Source: Nocardia ignorata NBRC 108230 | GTDB taxonomy: Bacteria > Actinomycetota > Actinomycetes > Mycobacteriales > Mycobacteriaceae | Assembly: GCF_001612905.1 (NCBI RefSeq) | Contig: NZ_BDBI01000012.1 | Span: forward strand, 1 to 64,000 | Length of the DNA: 64,000 nucleotides | Direction of reading: 5' to 3' | In this document: positions 1-8,386 of the stretch, in pieces | How positions within the stretch are numbered: position 1 is the first letter of the stretch | Layout: each line of letters begins with the position of its first letter | Program-made: the position numbers and the translations under genes | The notes under the pieces: model-generated | Told to the model about the DNA's origin: nothing | The model's database searches: none | The model's input: the letters and a program-made list of their open reading frames with translations, nothing else

Positions 1-41
1 CAATCGTGCAGTACCTCGACGAAGCTGGTGCCGAACCGTAG
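1..41 (+). CDS. 3' end of an unidentified gene (partial)
   Basis: The last 12 codons of a plus-strand frame (IVQYLDEAGAEP) end in TAG at 39-41. The tail is too short to assign a family, and the frame is inferred only from its absence of stops and its codon bias. Confidence 0.3.
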   Translation, partial: IVQYLDEAGAEP

Positions 42-619
42 TCGGCGAGGCTTGTCGGCGGCTCGCGCCTACACTCTCAGCTCGGCCAATCGATGCCGCG
101 CTCGCCGGGAGCGAGCACGCCTCTACGAACTGCACCGCCGACCAGCACGCCGAACCCCTTCTTCGTCGCCGCACTCCCCACCGGCCGACGCTATAAGAAG
201 CGCGCCGGGTCCGACAACTTTGGCGAACAGTAACTCACGCGCGCCGACGCCTTGAACGTCACCACCTATCCGCTTGCATCCTGACCGTGCGCACCACGAC
301 CAGCCCGTGCAAGTGGTCAACGTGCGGGCCAGCGGTACGTCGCGAGATCGACCAGGTTGTTCGAACGAGCGCCGGTGCCCGGGCGAGAGTTTCGAGCGCA
401 AACGTTGGGCCGTTGTGGTGACTGGCCGACACGACTCCGCTTGCTCTCTACGGCAGTGACCCTCATCCGCGCAGATCCGAACCCCAAAGCATACCTGCCG
501 GTCTACTGATCCGTAGGTGTCTGCAGCGCACTACGCTAGGTCTGCAAGCTTTCAAAGGCCCACGGGGAGGCCGACATCGGTGCGGAGGGCAAGATGGCGG
601 ATCCGTCGAGGATGGCGTC
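42..619. other. Intergenic region with no recognisable gene
   Basis: No reading frame here has a convincing start, codon bias or family resemblance. The last bases must carry the promoter and ribosome site of the cis-prenyltransferase gene. No tRNA, clear repeat or strong hairpin was seen. Confidence 0.5.
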
Positions 620-1321
620 GTGAGGATTATCGAATGGCCCGAACGTCGGGCAGTCAAAGACCGGGGAGTGCCGATTCATGTGGCGTTGATCATGGACGGA
701 AATCGGCGGTGGGGGGCCGCCCGGGGCATATCTGCGGTCGACGCGCATATGTCGAGTGCACCGGCTCTGGTCTCATGCATCGAAGAGGCCAGGTGGCTCA
801 ACGTCTCTCACCTGACCTTCTTCGCGCTCGCGGCCCGCAATCTCGAGCGCAGCACTGAGGAGGTCGACTCCCTGGTGAAACTGCGCAGATGGTTGTGGAC
901 GTCAGAAGTCCTTGAGGCTGTAGAGGCAGCCGACGCCAACGTTCACGTCATCGGTGAGTATCGCGATGCACGCATCGTCGATGACATCCTGCATGTCGTT
1001 GAACACGGCCGACAAGGAGAGGGAAAGATCGACGTCTGCTTCGCGGTGAATTACAGCTCGCGGGCTGAGTTGCTGGGCGGACTCGCCACCACGGACCGGA
1101 CGAGCACAGACCGCGCTTATGACTCCTTCTCGAAGCAGACTCCAGATATCGATTTGCTCATCCGACCAGGCGGTGAGCAGCGTCTGTCCGACTTCATGTT
1201 GTGGCATGTCGCGCATGCCGAGTTGGTGTTCACTGACACCCTGTGGCCGGATTTCAGAGGTCTGCACTTCAGTTCGGCAGTGGCTGAGTTCCAGCAGCGA
1301 CAGCGGCGCCATGGCCGGTAA
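620..1321 (+). CDS. cis-prenyltransferase (UppS/isoprenyl transferase family)
   Basis: A 233-residue enzyme of the family that adds isopentenyl diphosphate units in cis to an allylic diphosphate. The family signature HVALIMDGNRRWG lies at residues 20-32 and holds the catalytic Asp26 and the phosphate-binding Asn/Arg. The C-terminal signature RPGGEQRLSDFMLW is followed by ELVFTDTLWPDF. The length is close to the usual 230-260. The GTG start leaves the normal short N-terminus before the DGN motif. The gene lies beside a NUDIX hydrolase and a regulator, not beside cell-wall or recO/era genes, so it is probably not the housekeeping UppS. It overlaps the NUDIX gene by 11 bases, which suggests translational coupling. 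The product chain length cannot be read from the sequence. Confidence 0.85.
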   Translation: MRIIEWPERRAVKDRGVPIHVALIMDGNRRWGAARGISAVDAHMSSAPALVSCIEEARWLNVSHLTFFALAARNLERSTEEVDSLVKLRRWLWTSEVLEAVEAADANVHVIGEYRDARIVDDILHVVEHGRQGEGKIDVCFAVNYSSRAELLGGLATTDRTSTDRAYDSFSKQTPDIDLLIRPGGEQRLSDFMLWHVAHAELVFTDTLWPDFRGLHFSSAVAEFQQRQRRHGR

Positions 1322-1718
1322 GACACAACTGCTGCCGGTAGTTTGCACTGCCGGACTCTGTATCGACCCCGACCAACGCCTGCTCGTCATTCGACGCACC
1401 AAACAGCCGCGGGCGAGCGCCTGGTCGCTACCTGGAGGTCGACTTCACTTCGGTGAGCGCGCAGAAGTCGGTGTGCTCCGTGAACTGGTCGAGGAAACCG
1501 GACTGCTCGGTCGCCGAGCGACCATGATCGGGACCCATCAACATATCGATCCCGAACACCACCTCATCGTGCTGATCCACAGAGTCGAGGGCCTCTCCGG
1601 CAGCATGCACCCCGGCGACGACGCCGCCGAAGCAGCCTGGGTTCCCTTATCGAGCTTGACACCGCAAAACTCGACGTTCGACCTGTTCGTGGCCGCCCTC
1701 AAGGCCAACTCTAAGTAG
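1311..1718 (+). CDS. NUDIX hydrolase
   Basis: A 135-residue NUDIX-fold hydrolase. The box is complete: GGRLHFGERAEV, then RELVEETGL, giving the GX5EX7REUXEEXGU pattern with all metal-binding glutamates. The preceding SAWSLPGG is typical of MutT-like members. The ATG at 1311 lies inside the end of the cis-prenyltransferase gene, so the two are probably co-translated. A substrate such as a nucleoside or prenyl diphosphate is possible but cannot be inferred from the box. The gene converges on the regulator at 1726-3285 with only 7 bases between the stop codons. Confidence 0.85.
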   Translation: MAGKTQLLPVVCTAGLCIDPDQRLLVIRRTKQPRASAWSLPGGRLHFGERAEVGVLRELVEETGLLGRRATMIGTHQHIDPEHHLIVLIHRVEGLSGSMHPGDDAAEAAWVPLSSLTPQNSTFDLFVAALKANSK

Positions 1719-1725
1719 CATTCGG

Positions 1726-3285
1726 TCACGACACCTCTGGCTTCGGCAGGCGCCGAAGACCTTTGGCGGCCTCGACGCTGACCACCGAGCTGCGATCACT
1801 CACAAGCTCTGTCAGCAGATTCGGGAAGTTTCGGCGCTCTGCCGCCAACACGATCACGCGTCGGGTGGTTACCGCCGCCCCGGGCAACAGCACTCGAAGA
1901 CACCGCTCATCGTCTGGCCCCGAGCCGGTACCCAACGCCCACGCAGCGGTCAACCGCACTCCCTCGTCGAGGATCTTCGTGTGGGCAAACCGCGAGAAGT
2001 AGGGATGCGTCGAAGGGTGGTCGAGCTTAGTCATGAGACGCAGAACGGCGCGTTGGGTTCCGTAGTCTTCATTCGAAATGTCCTTGAGCAGAGCCAGACC
2101 AGCGCCGTGCGCCAGACCCGCCGAAATCTGCAACGGTCCCAGAGCCAGCGCGAAGCCCAGGCGCTGGACCCGGTACTTCGAGAAGACCGCGTCGGTAAGC
2201 ATGCCGGTGAGACCGACGGGAACACCGGTTGCGCCATGCCGGCCGTGAGGACCGTGAGAGGCGAGGTGCTTTCCCACGTAGGAGTGAACGGCCTGGATGA
2301 TCTCGGTTCGTGTCGCTGCGGTAGGCTCTACGAGCAGCTGACGGATCTCGCTGCGGTTGTCGTGCATGTATTTACGAAGCCGCGGTGAGATCGCCACCCT
2401 CCCAGCGGAGAGAAAAGCGATCGCTTCCTCTCTGGCAGTGTAGGCCTCCGTAGGGTCTTCGATAATGTGCTCACAATACGGAATCAGCGATGGTGCGGAT
2501 TGTCGTATTTCATCGAATGCCCTGCGGTCTCTGGGGATCCAACGACGCACCGTTTCCAGCAAAGTCTGCCCTTGTACACCGTCGTCCAATTTTGCACACA
2601 GGCGAAGCAAGGGTGCCCATGCTTGACGGTCCTGAACAAATCCCAGTGACTCCACCACATTGAACAGTGCCAACGGGTCTTCATTGACACGCTCGGCGAT
2701 GTAGGGGATCGAATGTGGTGATAGGTTGATCAGAGCCTCCCGCAATAACCGCTCATCGCGTTCGAACGATGACCTGAAGTCCTCTATCAGGCGACCGAAT
2801 ACGCCCTCGGAGAACCGAGTCGAGTCGAAGACCTTGCCTCGTGCGGGAAGTCGGGCTGCGATCGAGAACTGCAGCCAATCCAACGAGCTCACTGGCCCGT
2901 TGTGGCAGATCCGATACAACAGATCGTAGAACCAGCCGTCACCGTGATCGACCCACGAAATCTGTGCGCCGGGCGCGGCCTCCAACCGGAACAGGTACAC
3001 GAAAACGTCCAGCAATTGTCCTGGAGCACAGCCGAGCGCCTGCTCGTATGCCATCACTCGGCCAATGTCGAACTTGGCTGATCCAGTCTCCATGCGATTC
3101 ACCGTCGCAGGTGTCAGTTCTTTGGGCAGATGCGCGGCTAGCCGCCGCGCAAAACTGGGCGTGTGCTGAATATCCGGCTCACCAGAATATTCTCGCAGCA
3201 TCCGACAGATCCAACCAAACCGACCTGTCGGTTTTTGTGCCTCGGCGATCATTGGAGGCCGACCTGGAATCCTGCCCGCCGCCAT
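1726..3285 (-). CDS. XRE-family HTH protein with long helical-repeat C-terminus
   Basis: A 519-residue protein with a Cro/C1-type helix-turn-helix at about residues 42-90 (FARRLAAHLP...TPATVNRMETGS...VMAYEQALG). A long Leu/Ala-rich region with HEAT-like helical pairs follows. The N-terminus suggests DNA binding. The repeat region suggests a protein partner or a sensor role, but no ligand motif is visible. A small membrane protein gene ends 21 bases upstream on the same strand and may be co-transcribed. The gene converges on the cis-prenyltransferase/NUDIX pair, which makes it a candidate regulator of that pair. It is not a known named regulator. Confidence 0.65.
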   Translation of the reverse strand: MAAGRIPGRPPMIAEAQKPTGRFGWICRMLREYSGEPDIQHTPSFARRLAAHLPKELTPATVNRMETGSAKFDIGRVMAYEQALGCAPGQLLDVFVYLFRLEAAPGAQISWVDHGDGWFYDLLYRICHNGPVSSLDWLQFSIAARLPARGKVFDSTRFSEGVFGRLIEDFRSSFERDERLLREALINLSPHSIPYIAERVNEDPLALFNVVESLGFVQDRQAWAPLLRLCAKLDDGVQGQTLLETVRRWIPRDRRAFDEIRQSAPSLIPYCEHIIEDPTEAYTAREEAIAFLSAGRVAISPRLRKYMHDNRSEIRQLLVEPTAATRTEIIQAVHSYVGKHLASHGPHGRHGATGVPVGLTGMLTDAVFSKYRVQRLGFALALGPLQISAGLAHGAGLALLKDISNEDYGTQRAVLRLMTKLDHPSTHPYFSRFAHTKILDEGVRLTAAWALGTGSGPDDERCLRVLLPGAAVTTRRVIVLAAERRNFPNLLTELVSDRSSVVSVEAAKGLRRLPKPEVS

Positions 3286-3306
3286 CCACCCAGTATCGGG
3301 CCGAGA

Positions 3307-3594
3307 TCAGCCCCGGATCAGCAATTCCAACAATTTCAGCTTGATCTGATCCGGCAGGGCTTCATGACCCAGGCGTTGGGCGCCGAGGACTGCCACAAGA
3401 ATCGAGATCATTTTCGAGATTGCGGGAGTGGACAGCACTGTTGCGACAAGCAAGATGGTCACGCTGGCCACCATCAACCAGTCAGGCATCATCGGCACAA
3501 GGCTGAGGACCGCAGCTGGGAGGGCAGCCCATTTCGCCGTCGCCAGCAGTGCGGCGCGTCGTCGGGTTCCAGGGCTCTCGATCGAAGACTTCAT
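3307..3594 (-). CDS. Small membrane protein of unknown function
   Basis: A 95-residue product starting MKSSIESPGTRRR. Two adjacent hydrophobic stretches, at about residues 15-35 (WAALPAAVLSLVPMM) and 38-58 (WLMVASVTILLVATVL), form a likely helical hairpin, followed by an amphipathic tail ending LLELLIRG. It lies 21 bases upstream of the XRE/helical-repeat gene in the same direction. No family was recognised. An ATG start with normal codon use supports it, but no homologue could be checked. Confidence 0.5.
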   Translation of the reverse strand: MKSSIESPGTRRRAALLATAKWAALPAAVLSLVPMMPDWLMVASVTILLVATVLSTPAISKMISILVAVLGAQRLGHEALPDQIKLKLLELLIRG

Positions 3595-3830
3595 CGCCGT
3601 CCTTCGTTCTATCGGGCAAGTCCCCCAAAGTCTCGCGACACTTGCGCCCACATCGACCATTCGTGCGCGGTCACTCCCGGCACGCGCAGGAATGCGGGCT
3701 CTCAGCCCCGCGTGCCAGCCGCCCGAACCACCCACGGCCGGCAAGGGAGCCCCGGGGCAACTGCAGTGAGGCTGGGCGGTGTCCGCAGGTGGATGTCGCT
3801 GTGTTGCCCTCCCGAAACACCTGTAGTTGG

Positions 3831-4203
3831 ACTGAGCATCTCGGGTTCGACTTGCAAAGTGCAGAGAAGCTCGGTACATGCCAAGGGCGAAATCCTCGAC
3901 CCGACGATCACCGCGATCACCGCCGGCGCACCGTATAGGCACGTGATCGGGTTCGAAGCCACCGAAACCGGGCGCGCCCTAAAGGACACCCGCTACAACG
4001 CCACGGCCCGAACCGGAGAATACCCGCTGATCGACTGGGGCTGGGACCGCCCGACCGCCGAGTCCTACCTGCTGAAATCCACTGGGCGGCAATGGCACAA
4101 GAGCGCATGCGTGTTCTGCCCGTACCGCCTGGCCACAGTCGCCGGGCGCGCGGCCACCTTCGACCACTACCGGCGCCACCCGGCAGCCGGGGCGCGGATG
4201 CTG
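3831..4203 (+). pseudogene. Remnant of a PP-loop/PAPS-reductase-like gene
   Basis: An open frame without a start resembles the C-terminal half of the phosphoadenosine-phosphosulfate-reductase-like proteins common on actinobacterial phages and plasmids. Visible pieces are SSVHAKGEILD, HVIGFEATETGRALKDTRYN, YPLIDWGWDRPTAESYL and KSACVFCPYRLA, the last with the typical paired Cys. The N-terminal nucleotide-binding half is missing, and the frame runs into the truncated KAP gene at about 4200. It looks like a deletion junction rather than a working gene. Confidence 0.55.
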
Positions 4204-4204
4204 T

Positions 4205-5910
4205 TTGTTCGTCGCGGTCACCGAGTCGCGGTTGTTGCCGTTGACGATCGGACTGCTCGGCGATTGGGGTTCAGGCAAGAGTTCGTTGATGGCGTTGACC
4301 TGCGCGGAACTTCGAGCCGAGGGCGGTCCCGAGCACGCCTCGCCGTATCTGTGTGTGCAGTTCAGTCCGTGGCAGTACGAGGACTACGACGACGTCAAGG
4401 TCGCGCTGATGAATGCCATCCTCGATGCCATAGATGAACGTGTCGGCGAAGACGCGCTAGCGCAGGAGCAGGTCCAGCAACTTCGTAGACGCTTGCCTCG
4501 CCTTCGGCGTTACGGGCGCAAGGCCGCGCGCACGCTGCTGGGTGGGACGCCGCAATTGGTGCCCTTGGCGGTGCAAGCACTCGACCAGAACATCGACCCG
4601 GAGTTGGCGGGGGTCATGGGCGATTCGCTGAGCGCGGCGGCTCGAGCGGGTGCCGAGCGGTTGGCCGAACCGGTGGAACCGGCGGTCGAGGAATCGGTCG
4701 CTCGGGAACGGGTTACCGATGTAGGGTCCTTCCGTGCGGATTTCGCGCACCTGTTGGCCGAACTGTCAGAGGTGAAGGCCATTGTGGTGTTCATCGATGA
4801 TCTGGATCGGTGTCTGCCCGACACGGTGGTCGATACCTTCGAGGCGATCAGGTTGTTCGTCAACACCGAGAAGACGGCGTTCGTGATCGCCGCCAACGAG
4901 GAGATCGTGCAATCGGCAATCGATTCGCGCTATCCGGAGTTGGTGATCGAAGGCACCGGGCTCGGCGCGAAATACCTCGAGAAGATGCTCCAGTTGCGAG
5001 TCAGCGTCCCGCAACTGTCCCCGCCCGAAGCTGACACATACATGAATCTGCTACTGGCGCGACTTCATCTGGAACCCGAACAGTTCCGCAAGGTCATCGA
5101 CAAGACCCGCGCGATCCGCGCCGAAGGCAACCTCCACGTCGCGTTCAACCTCGGGATCTGCAACCAGGTCGTCGACGACGTCCCGCAATCACTGGTCGCC
5201 GACTTGTCCTGGGCAGCGAGTGTTTCCGAGATCCTCGGCGGCGGGCTGCGCGGAAGCCCTCGCCAGCTCAAGCGGTTCCTCAACGACCTGATGCTCAAAC
5301 ATCGCAGTGCCGAACGCCGCGGCATCACACTTGAGCGACCGGTACTGGCCAAACTGATGGCGCTCGAAGCCCAGTACCTGACCGATTTCCAGAAGTTGTT
5401 CGGCTGGCAGGTACAGGCGCAGGGACCGATCCCCGAATTCGCGATCGCCGAGGCCGCCGCCGCGAGCGACCCGACGCCCCAGCAACCAGCGAACCCGGTA
5501 GCGGGTCCGACTCCGCGGTCGGCGATGACCAGCCTCCCCGTGCGCGCCGTACTCGAACGTCCTCACAAGGACAGTCCGAAAGCGCTGCGCCCCAGGCTGG
5601 TAGTGACACGGCAGCGCCTGCGGGTGGCGAGGAGTTGCAGGCGTGGATGAACAAATCGCATGTGCGAGCGTGGCTGCGTCTGGCTCCGAGTCTGGCAGGA
5701 ACGGATCTTCGACCGTATTTCACCTACTAGCGCGACAAACTCAGTCTCGGTGTCGCGGTAGCACGTCTGCCTCAACACTTGCAGGAATTGTCGACCAAGA
5801 TCCAGGGCGAAGTCGCGGCGCTGCGCCGCGAAGCATGTGTCATCGAAGATTTCTGTACGTTGATTGACTTGCATGCCTGCGATGATGATTTTGATAGGCA
5901 ACTTAGGTGA
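4205..5910 (+). pseudogene. KAP family P-loop NTPase, decayed
   Basis: The main open frame (4205-5650, 481 codons) carries a Walker A GDWGSGKSS at residues 19-27 and a Walker B IVVFIDDLDRC at 193-203, the core of KAP NTPases, a family often linked to membrane-associated or defence functions. Three lesions are visible. The N-terminus before the P-loop is truncated at the junction with the PP-loop remnant. The frame shifts at about 5490-5520, after which the conserved tail continues in another frame (EELQAWMNKSHVRAWLRL, then LAGTDLRPYFTY). A TAG at 5728-5730 then interrupts that tail before RDKLSLGVAVARLPQHL. The tail ends at TGA 5908-5910. A product of the 481-codon frame could still fold as an ATPase core, but the gene is probably dead. 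Confidence 0.75.
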
Positions 5911-6235
5911 GTGACGGCGTGAAGTTCTCACCCACTCGGCCCTCGGCTCGTCCTCGGAACCCTATGCCGGTCGGTGTGGGCGCGGCACGCGAATTCGGAC
6001 TGCTGACTCGAGTAGAGTCGATCTTGCCCCGCGACGTGGCGGCGACGCGTGGGTGCACGGGGAAGGTTCGCCTCGTTCGGTCGAGTCCGATCGAGGCGAA
6101 CCGCGCATCCTGGACGTGTCCAGGCCGACACAAGTCTCCCCGTTGAGGCAATGTCGAGCTATGTAGATGTACCCCGACCAACCTGGAAAAAGAGCGGTTA
6201 CGGTTCGCTGCAGTGCTGCTACTAATGGGCGGCGC
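5911..6235. other. Intergenic region with no recognisable gene
   Basis: This spacer between the KAP pseudogene and lsr2 has no frame with family resemblance and no strong hairpin. It should contain any terminator for the convergent lsr2 gene, but none with a T-run was seen. Confidence 0.4.
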
Positions 6236-6589
6236 CTAGGCTGAGGCTTCGTCGTAGGCGGTGATGATCTCGGTGGCGATGCGGCCGCGGGTGGAGACGG
6301 TGTGGCCGTTTTCGATTGCCCAGGCCCTGATGGCGGCGAGGTCGGTGCGGCGACCCGTCCGGGTGGCGGGGGTCGTGGTGGCGTGTCGGCGGGTGTTGCT
6401 GGTTTTGGTGCGGCTGGTTCGCCGGGCGTAGGGGGTCCATTGTTCGAAGGTGTTGCGCAGTTTGGTGGCATTGGTTTCGGACAGGTCGATCTCGTAGGTG
6501 TGTCCGTCGATGCCGAAGGTGACGGTTTCTTCGGCGGTGGATGTGCCGTCGTAGTCGTCGACGAGGGTGACAACGACCTTGCGTGCCAT
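6236..6589 (-). CDS. lsr2: Lsr2-like nucleoid-associated protein
   Basis: A 117-residue H-NS-like protein that binds AT-rich DNA and silences foreign genes. The N-terminal oligomerisation part reads MARKVVVTLVDDYDG...TVTFGIDGHTYEIDLSE. The linker is Thr/Arg-rich. The C-terminal DNA-binding part reads LAAIRAWAIENGHTVS followed by the AT-hook-like RGR at residues 101-103. Length and layout are those of Lsr2. Its place beside a decayed NTPase and an integrase module suggests an accessory paralogue carried with, or silencing, acquired DNA. The housekeeping copy normally sits next to lysS/clpC and is not in this window. Confidence 0.95.
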   Translation of the reverse strand: MARKVVVTLVDDYDGTSTAEETVTFGIDGHTYEIDLSETNATKLRNTFEQWTPYARRTSRTKTSNTRRHATTTPATRTGRRTDLAAIRAWAIENGHTVSTRGRIATEIITAYDEASA

Positions 6590-6763
6590 GCGATTTCCCG
6601 TCTGTTGTGTCTGGTTGTGACTGTGTGAGGGTAGTCGCAGGTGGAGCGGATGCGGAGATCAGCTTCTTTGAACCGGACAAACCCCGAGCGCACGTTGCAC
6701 GAGGCGGGCTCGAGTTGGGTGGCCGTCTTCGCGATGGTGTCGGTGCATTCGAGGAGAGATCTG

Positions 6764-7003
6764 ATGTTAAAAATGATCGAGCTTGGTGGGGCTCGTGTCG
6801 TTCACGACGATCGTTCTCTGTTGGTTCCGGCTGCGGTTGCGTTGTTGGCCCGCATGGCATGAGTTGGCGGGTGATTCGAGTGCTATTGGTCGCTGGCTAC
6901 AGCCTGGGAGTGATCTGGCATGGCGTTGCATGGAATGGTATGTTGCGCAGGTCAATTCGCTTGCCATGGCCGTGCCGGGAGGCTCCGCGGCCGTGGACGA
7001 GTG
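6764..7003 (+). pseudogene. Possible frameshifted small gene
   Basis: An ATG at 6764 with a GAGGAGAG ribosome site at 6751-6758 opens a 32-codon frame (MLKMIELGGARVVHDD) that stops at 6862. The neighbouring frame then continues with protein-like sequence (WHELAGDSSAIGRWLQPG, then WRCMEWYVAQVNSLA) to a stop near 7003. Joining the two near 6850 gives a protein of about 80 residues. No family was recognised. It could instead be a genuine 32-residue peptide. Confidence 0.3.
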
Positions 7004-7031
7004 ATATCGAATCCGAGGCGGGGGAGGACCC

Positions 7032-7250
7032 ATGCGAAAAGCCATATTTGTCGTTGCGAGCACCTTCATCGGTACTGCTGTTGTGGTGATCAATGCCGGC
7101 GCGGCCCAGGCTGATTCCAACAGCATGCTCTGTGTGAAAGGTGGAGGGCACATCGTCGTTCAGAAGATGTATCAGCCGAAGGGTTGGAAGCATGTGTGCC
7201 AGGGCGGCAAGTACAACGGGCAGGTTCTGTCGAAGCACTACACCTTCTGA
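7032..7250 (+). CDS. Small secreted protein
   Basis: A 72-residue protein starting MRKAIFVVASTFIGTAVVV, a clear Sec signal peptide, with a likely cleavage after AGAAQA at about residue 27. The mature part is about 45 residues with two cysteines (LCVKGGG and HVCQGGK) that could form one disulfide. A GGGGAGGA ribosome site precedes the ATG. It is expressed separately from its neighbours and is followed by a strong hairpin terminator at 7332. The function is unknown. Confidence 0.6.
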   Translation: MRKAIFVVASTFIGTAVVVINAGAAQADSNSMLCVKGGGHIVVQKMYQPKGWKHVCQGGKYNGQVLSKHYTF

Positions 7251-7318
7251 GTCGCCTGCCCGGTAGGTAGGCAGGAGTACCCGAAGCGAGAAGGTTAGGG
7301 GTTCTTCCCCTTAGCTCC

Positions 7319-7338
7319 GCAATAAGTGCAGGTCAGGC
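7319..7338 (+). repeat. Imperfect direct repeat, left copy (candidate att site)
   Basis: GCAATAAGTGCAGGTCAGGC is matched at 17 of 20 positions by 9794-9813, just past the integrase gene. The pair brackets the ribbon-helix-helix, excisionase and integrase genes. It could be attL/attR, but the three mismatches and the overlap with the terminator stem make this uncertain. Confidence 0.3.
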
Positions 7339-7372
7339 CGGGCTCCGAGAAGTCATCGGAGCCCGGCCTGAC
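7332..7372 (+). terminator. Hairpin terminator, 17-bp perfect stem
   Basis: GTCAGGCCGGGCTCCGA at 7332-7348 pairs perfectly with 7356-7372 across a 7-base loop. The sequence after it is TCATTTTCCCC. It ends the transcript of the small secreted protein gene and lies at the left edge of the integrase module. Confidence 0.85.
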
Positions 7373-7462
7373 TCATTTTCCCCAACCCCATCCGAGCTGC
7401 GGCCTATGCTACAGGCCAGCTGTCGCCGCTATCGTCATCACTTCGCCAGGAGGTAACACCGA

Positions 7463-7672
7463 GTGCCAAGATCAGGGCCACGTCGGCCGATCATCGGGCT
7501 CCGCATGGCAGACGAGCAGATCGAAGCTCTCGACGAACGCGCAGTGGCTGAAGATCTGCTTACCAAAGCGGGTGAGCCGAACCGCTCCGAGCTGCTCAGG
7601 ATCATGATCGAGTACGCGAAAGAGCGCATGCCGGACGGCTGGCGGCCCGAAGGCTGGGAATACCGCGGCTGA
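7463..7672 (+). CDS. Small ribbon-helix-helix-like protein of the integrated element
   Basis: A 69-residue protein with a GTG start, a good AGGAGG site at 7449-7454 and an 8-base spacing. The segment IIGLRMADEQIEALDERAV...PNRSELLRIMIEYAKERMP fits a strand followed by two helices, as in CopG/Arc-type repressors. Proteins of this size and type often accompany excisionase and integrase on actinobacterial integrative elements, which matches its place here. It probably controls excision or integrase expression. No palindromic operator could be assigned. Confidence 0.55.
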   Translation: MPRSGPRRPIIGLRMADEQIEALDERAVAEDLLTKAGEPNRSELLRIMIEYAKERMPDGWRPEGWEYRG

Positions 7673-7876
7673 CCGAGTGTCCCGCCGTACACCTCCAGCG
7701 GGGTTTGCTCACAGGTGAGGGGCCTAGTGTCCGTCCAGCACTGTCCCGTGGGCGCGTGCACACCAGGGTCTGGCCGCGACGGTTTCGTCACTTCGTGTGA
7801 ATCGACTGGCACCCAGACGAGAATTCAGGTTTCATGGACTGTGGAAGAGCTGTTGACAGGGTTACAGGAGTTTGTC

Positions 7877-8236
7877 ATGTCCTCTTCCAATCAACCCTCT
7901 TCGTCGAATCCGGCTAACTGCCCGGTCGGGGCTGATGATGATGCCGAACCAGACGCAGTCCGCGTCGTCGGCCCTCGAGACCTATCCGTTCTTAATGTTG
8001 CTGCAGCAGAGGCACTTTTGAGGCTGTTGCAGCGAATCCCGCGTTCAGAGCCCGTCCGCAGTCAGTTGGCAACTCCGGCAGAAGCAGCGAAGTATCTGCG
8101 AACTTCGGTCGGGAAGCTCGCCAATGACCGGCACCGTGGCGTCGGTCCCTCCTATGTGAAGTACGGCCGCAGGGTCCTGTATCCATGGGATGCTCTACGC
8201 GCCTTCATAGAGGAGCACACGGTCGGGGATGCCTAG
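7877..8236 (+). CDS. Excisionase-like helix-turn-helix protein
   Basis: A 119-residue protein whose C-terminal half is an AlpA/MerR-type winged helix-turn-helix: LATPAEAAKYLRTSVGKLAND, then VKYGRRVLYPWDALRAFIEE. Such proteins act as excisionases or as recombination directionality factors. The first half is a Ser/Pro-rich, poorly ordered leader. The ATG at 7877 is preceded by CAGGAG at 7865-7870. The gene lies about 150 bases before the integrase gene in the same direction, the usual xis-int order. Confidence 0.75.
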   Translation: MSSSNQPSSSNPANCPVGADDDAEPDAVRVVGPRDLSVLNVAAAEALLRLLQRIPRSEPVRSQLATPAEAAKYLRTSVGKLANDRHRGVGPSYVKYGRRVLYPWDALRAFIEEHTVGDA

Positions 8237-8386
8237 TACTACCCGCAAACTCTAATAGCCAACTTGCAGCTATCTTTACGGGCTTTCATGCTTGTCCTGG
8301 ACTTCCTACGCTCTCGCTGGACGTCATGGCTGATTGCAGAGCCCGAGCGGGCCGAGGAGGACGAGTGCCCGGGAAGTCGGTGAACC

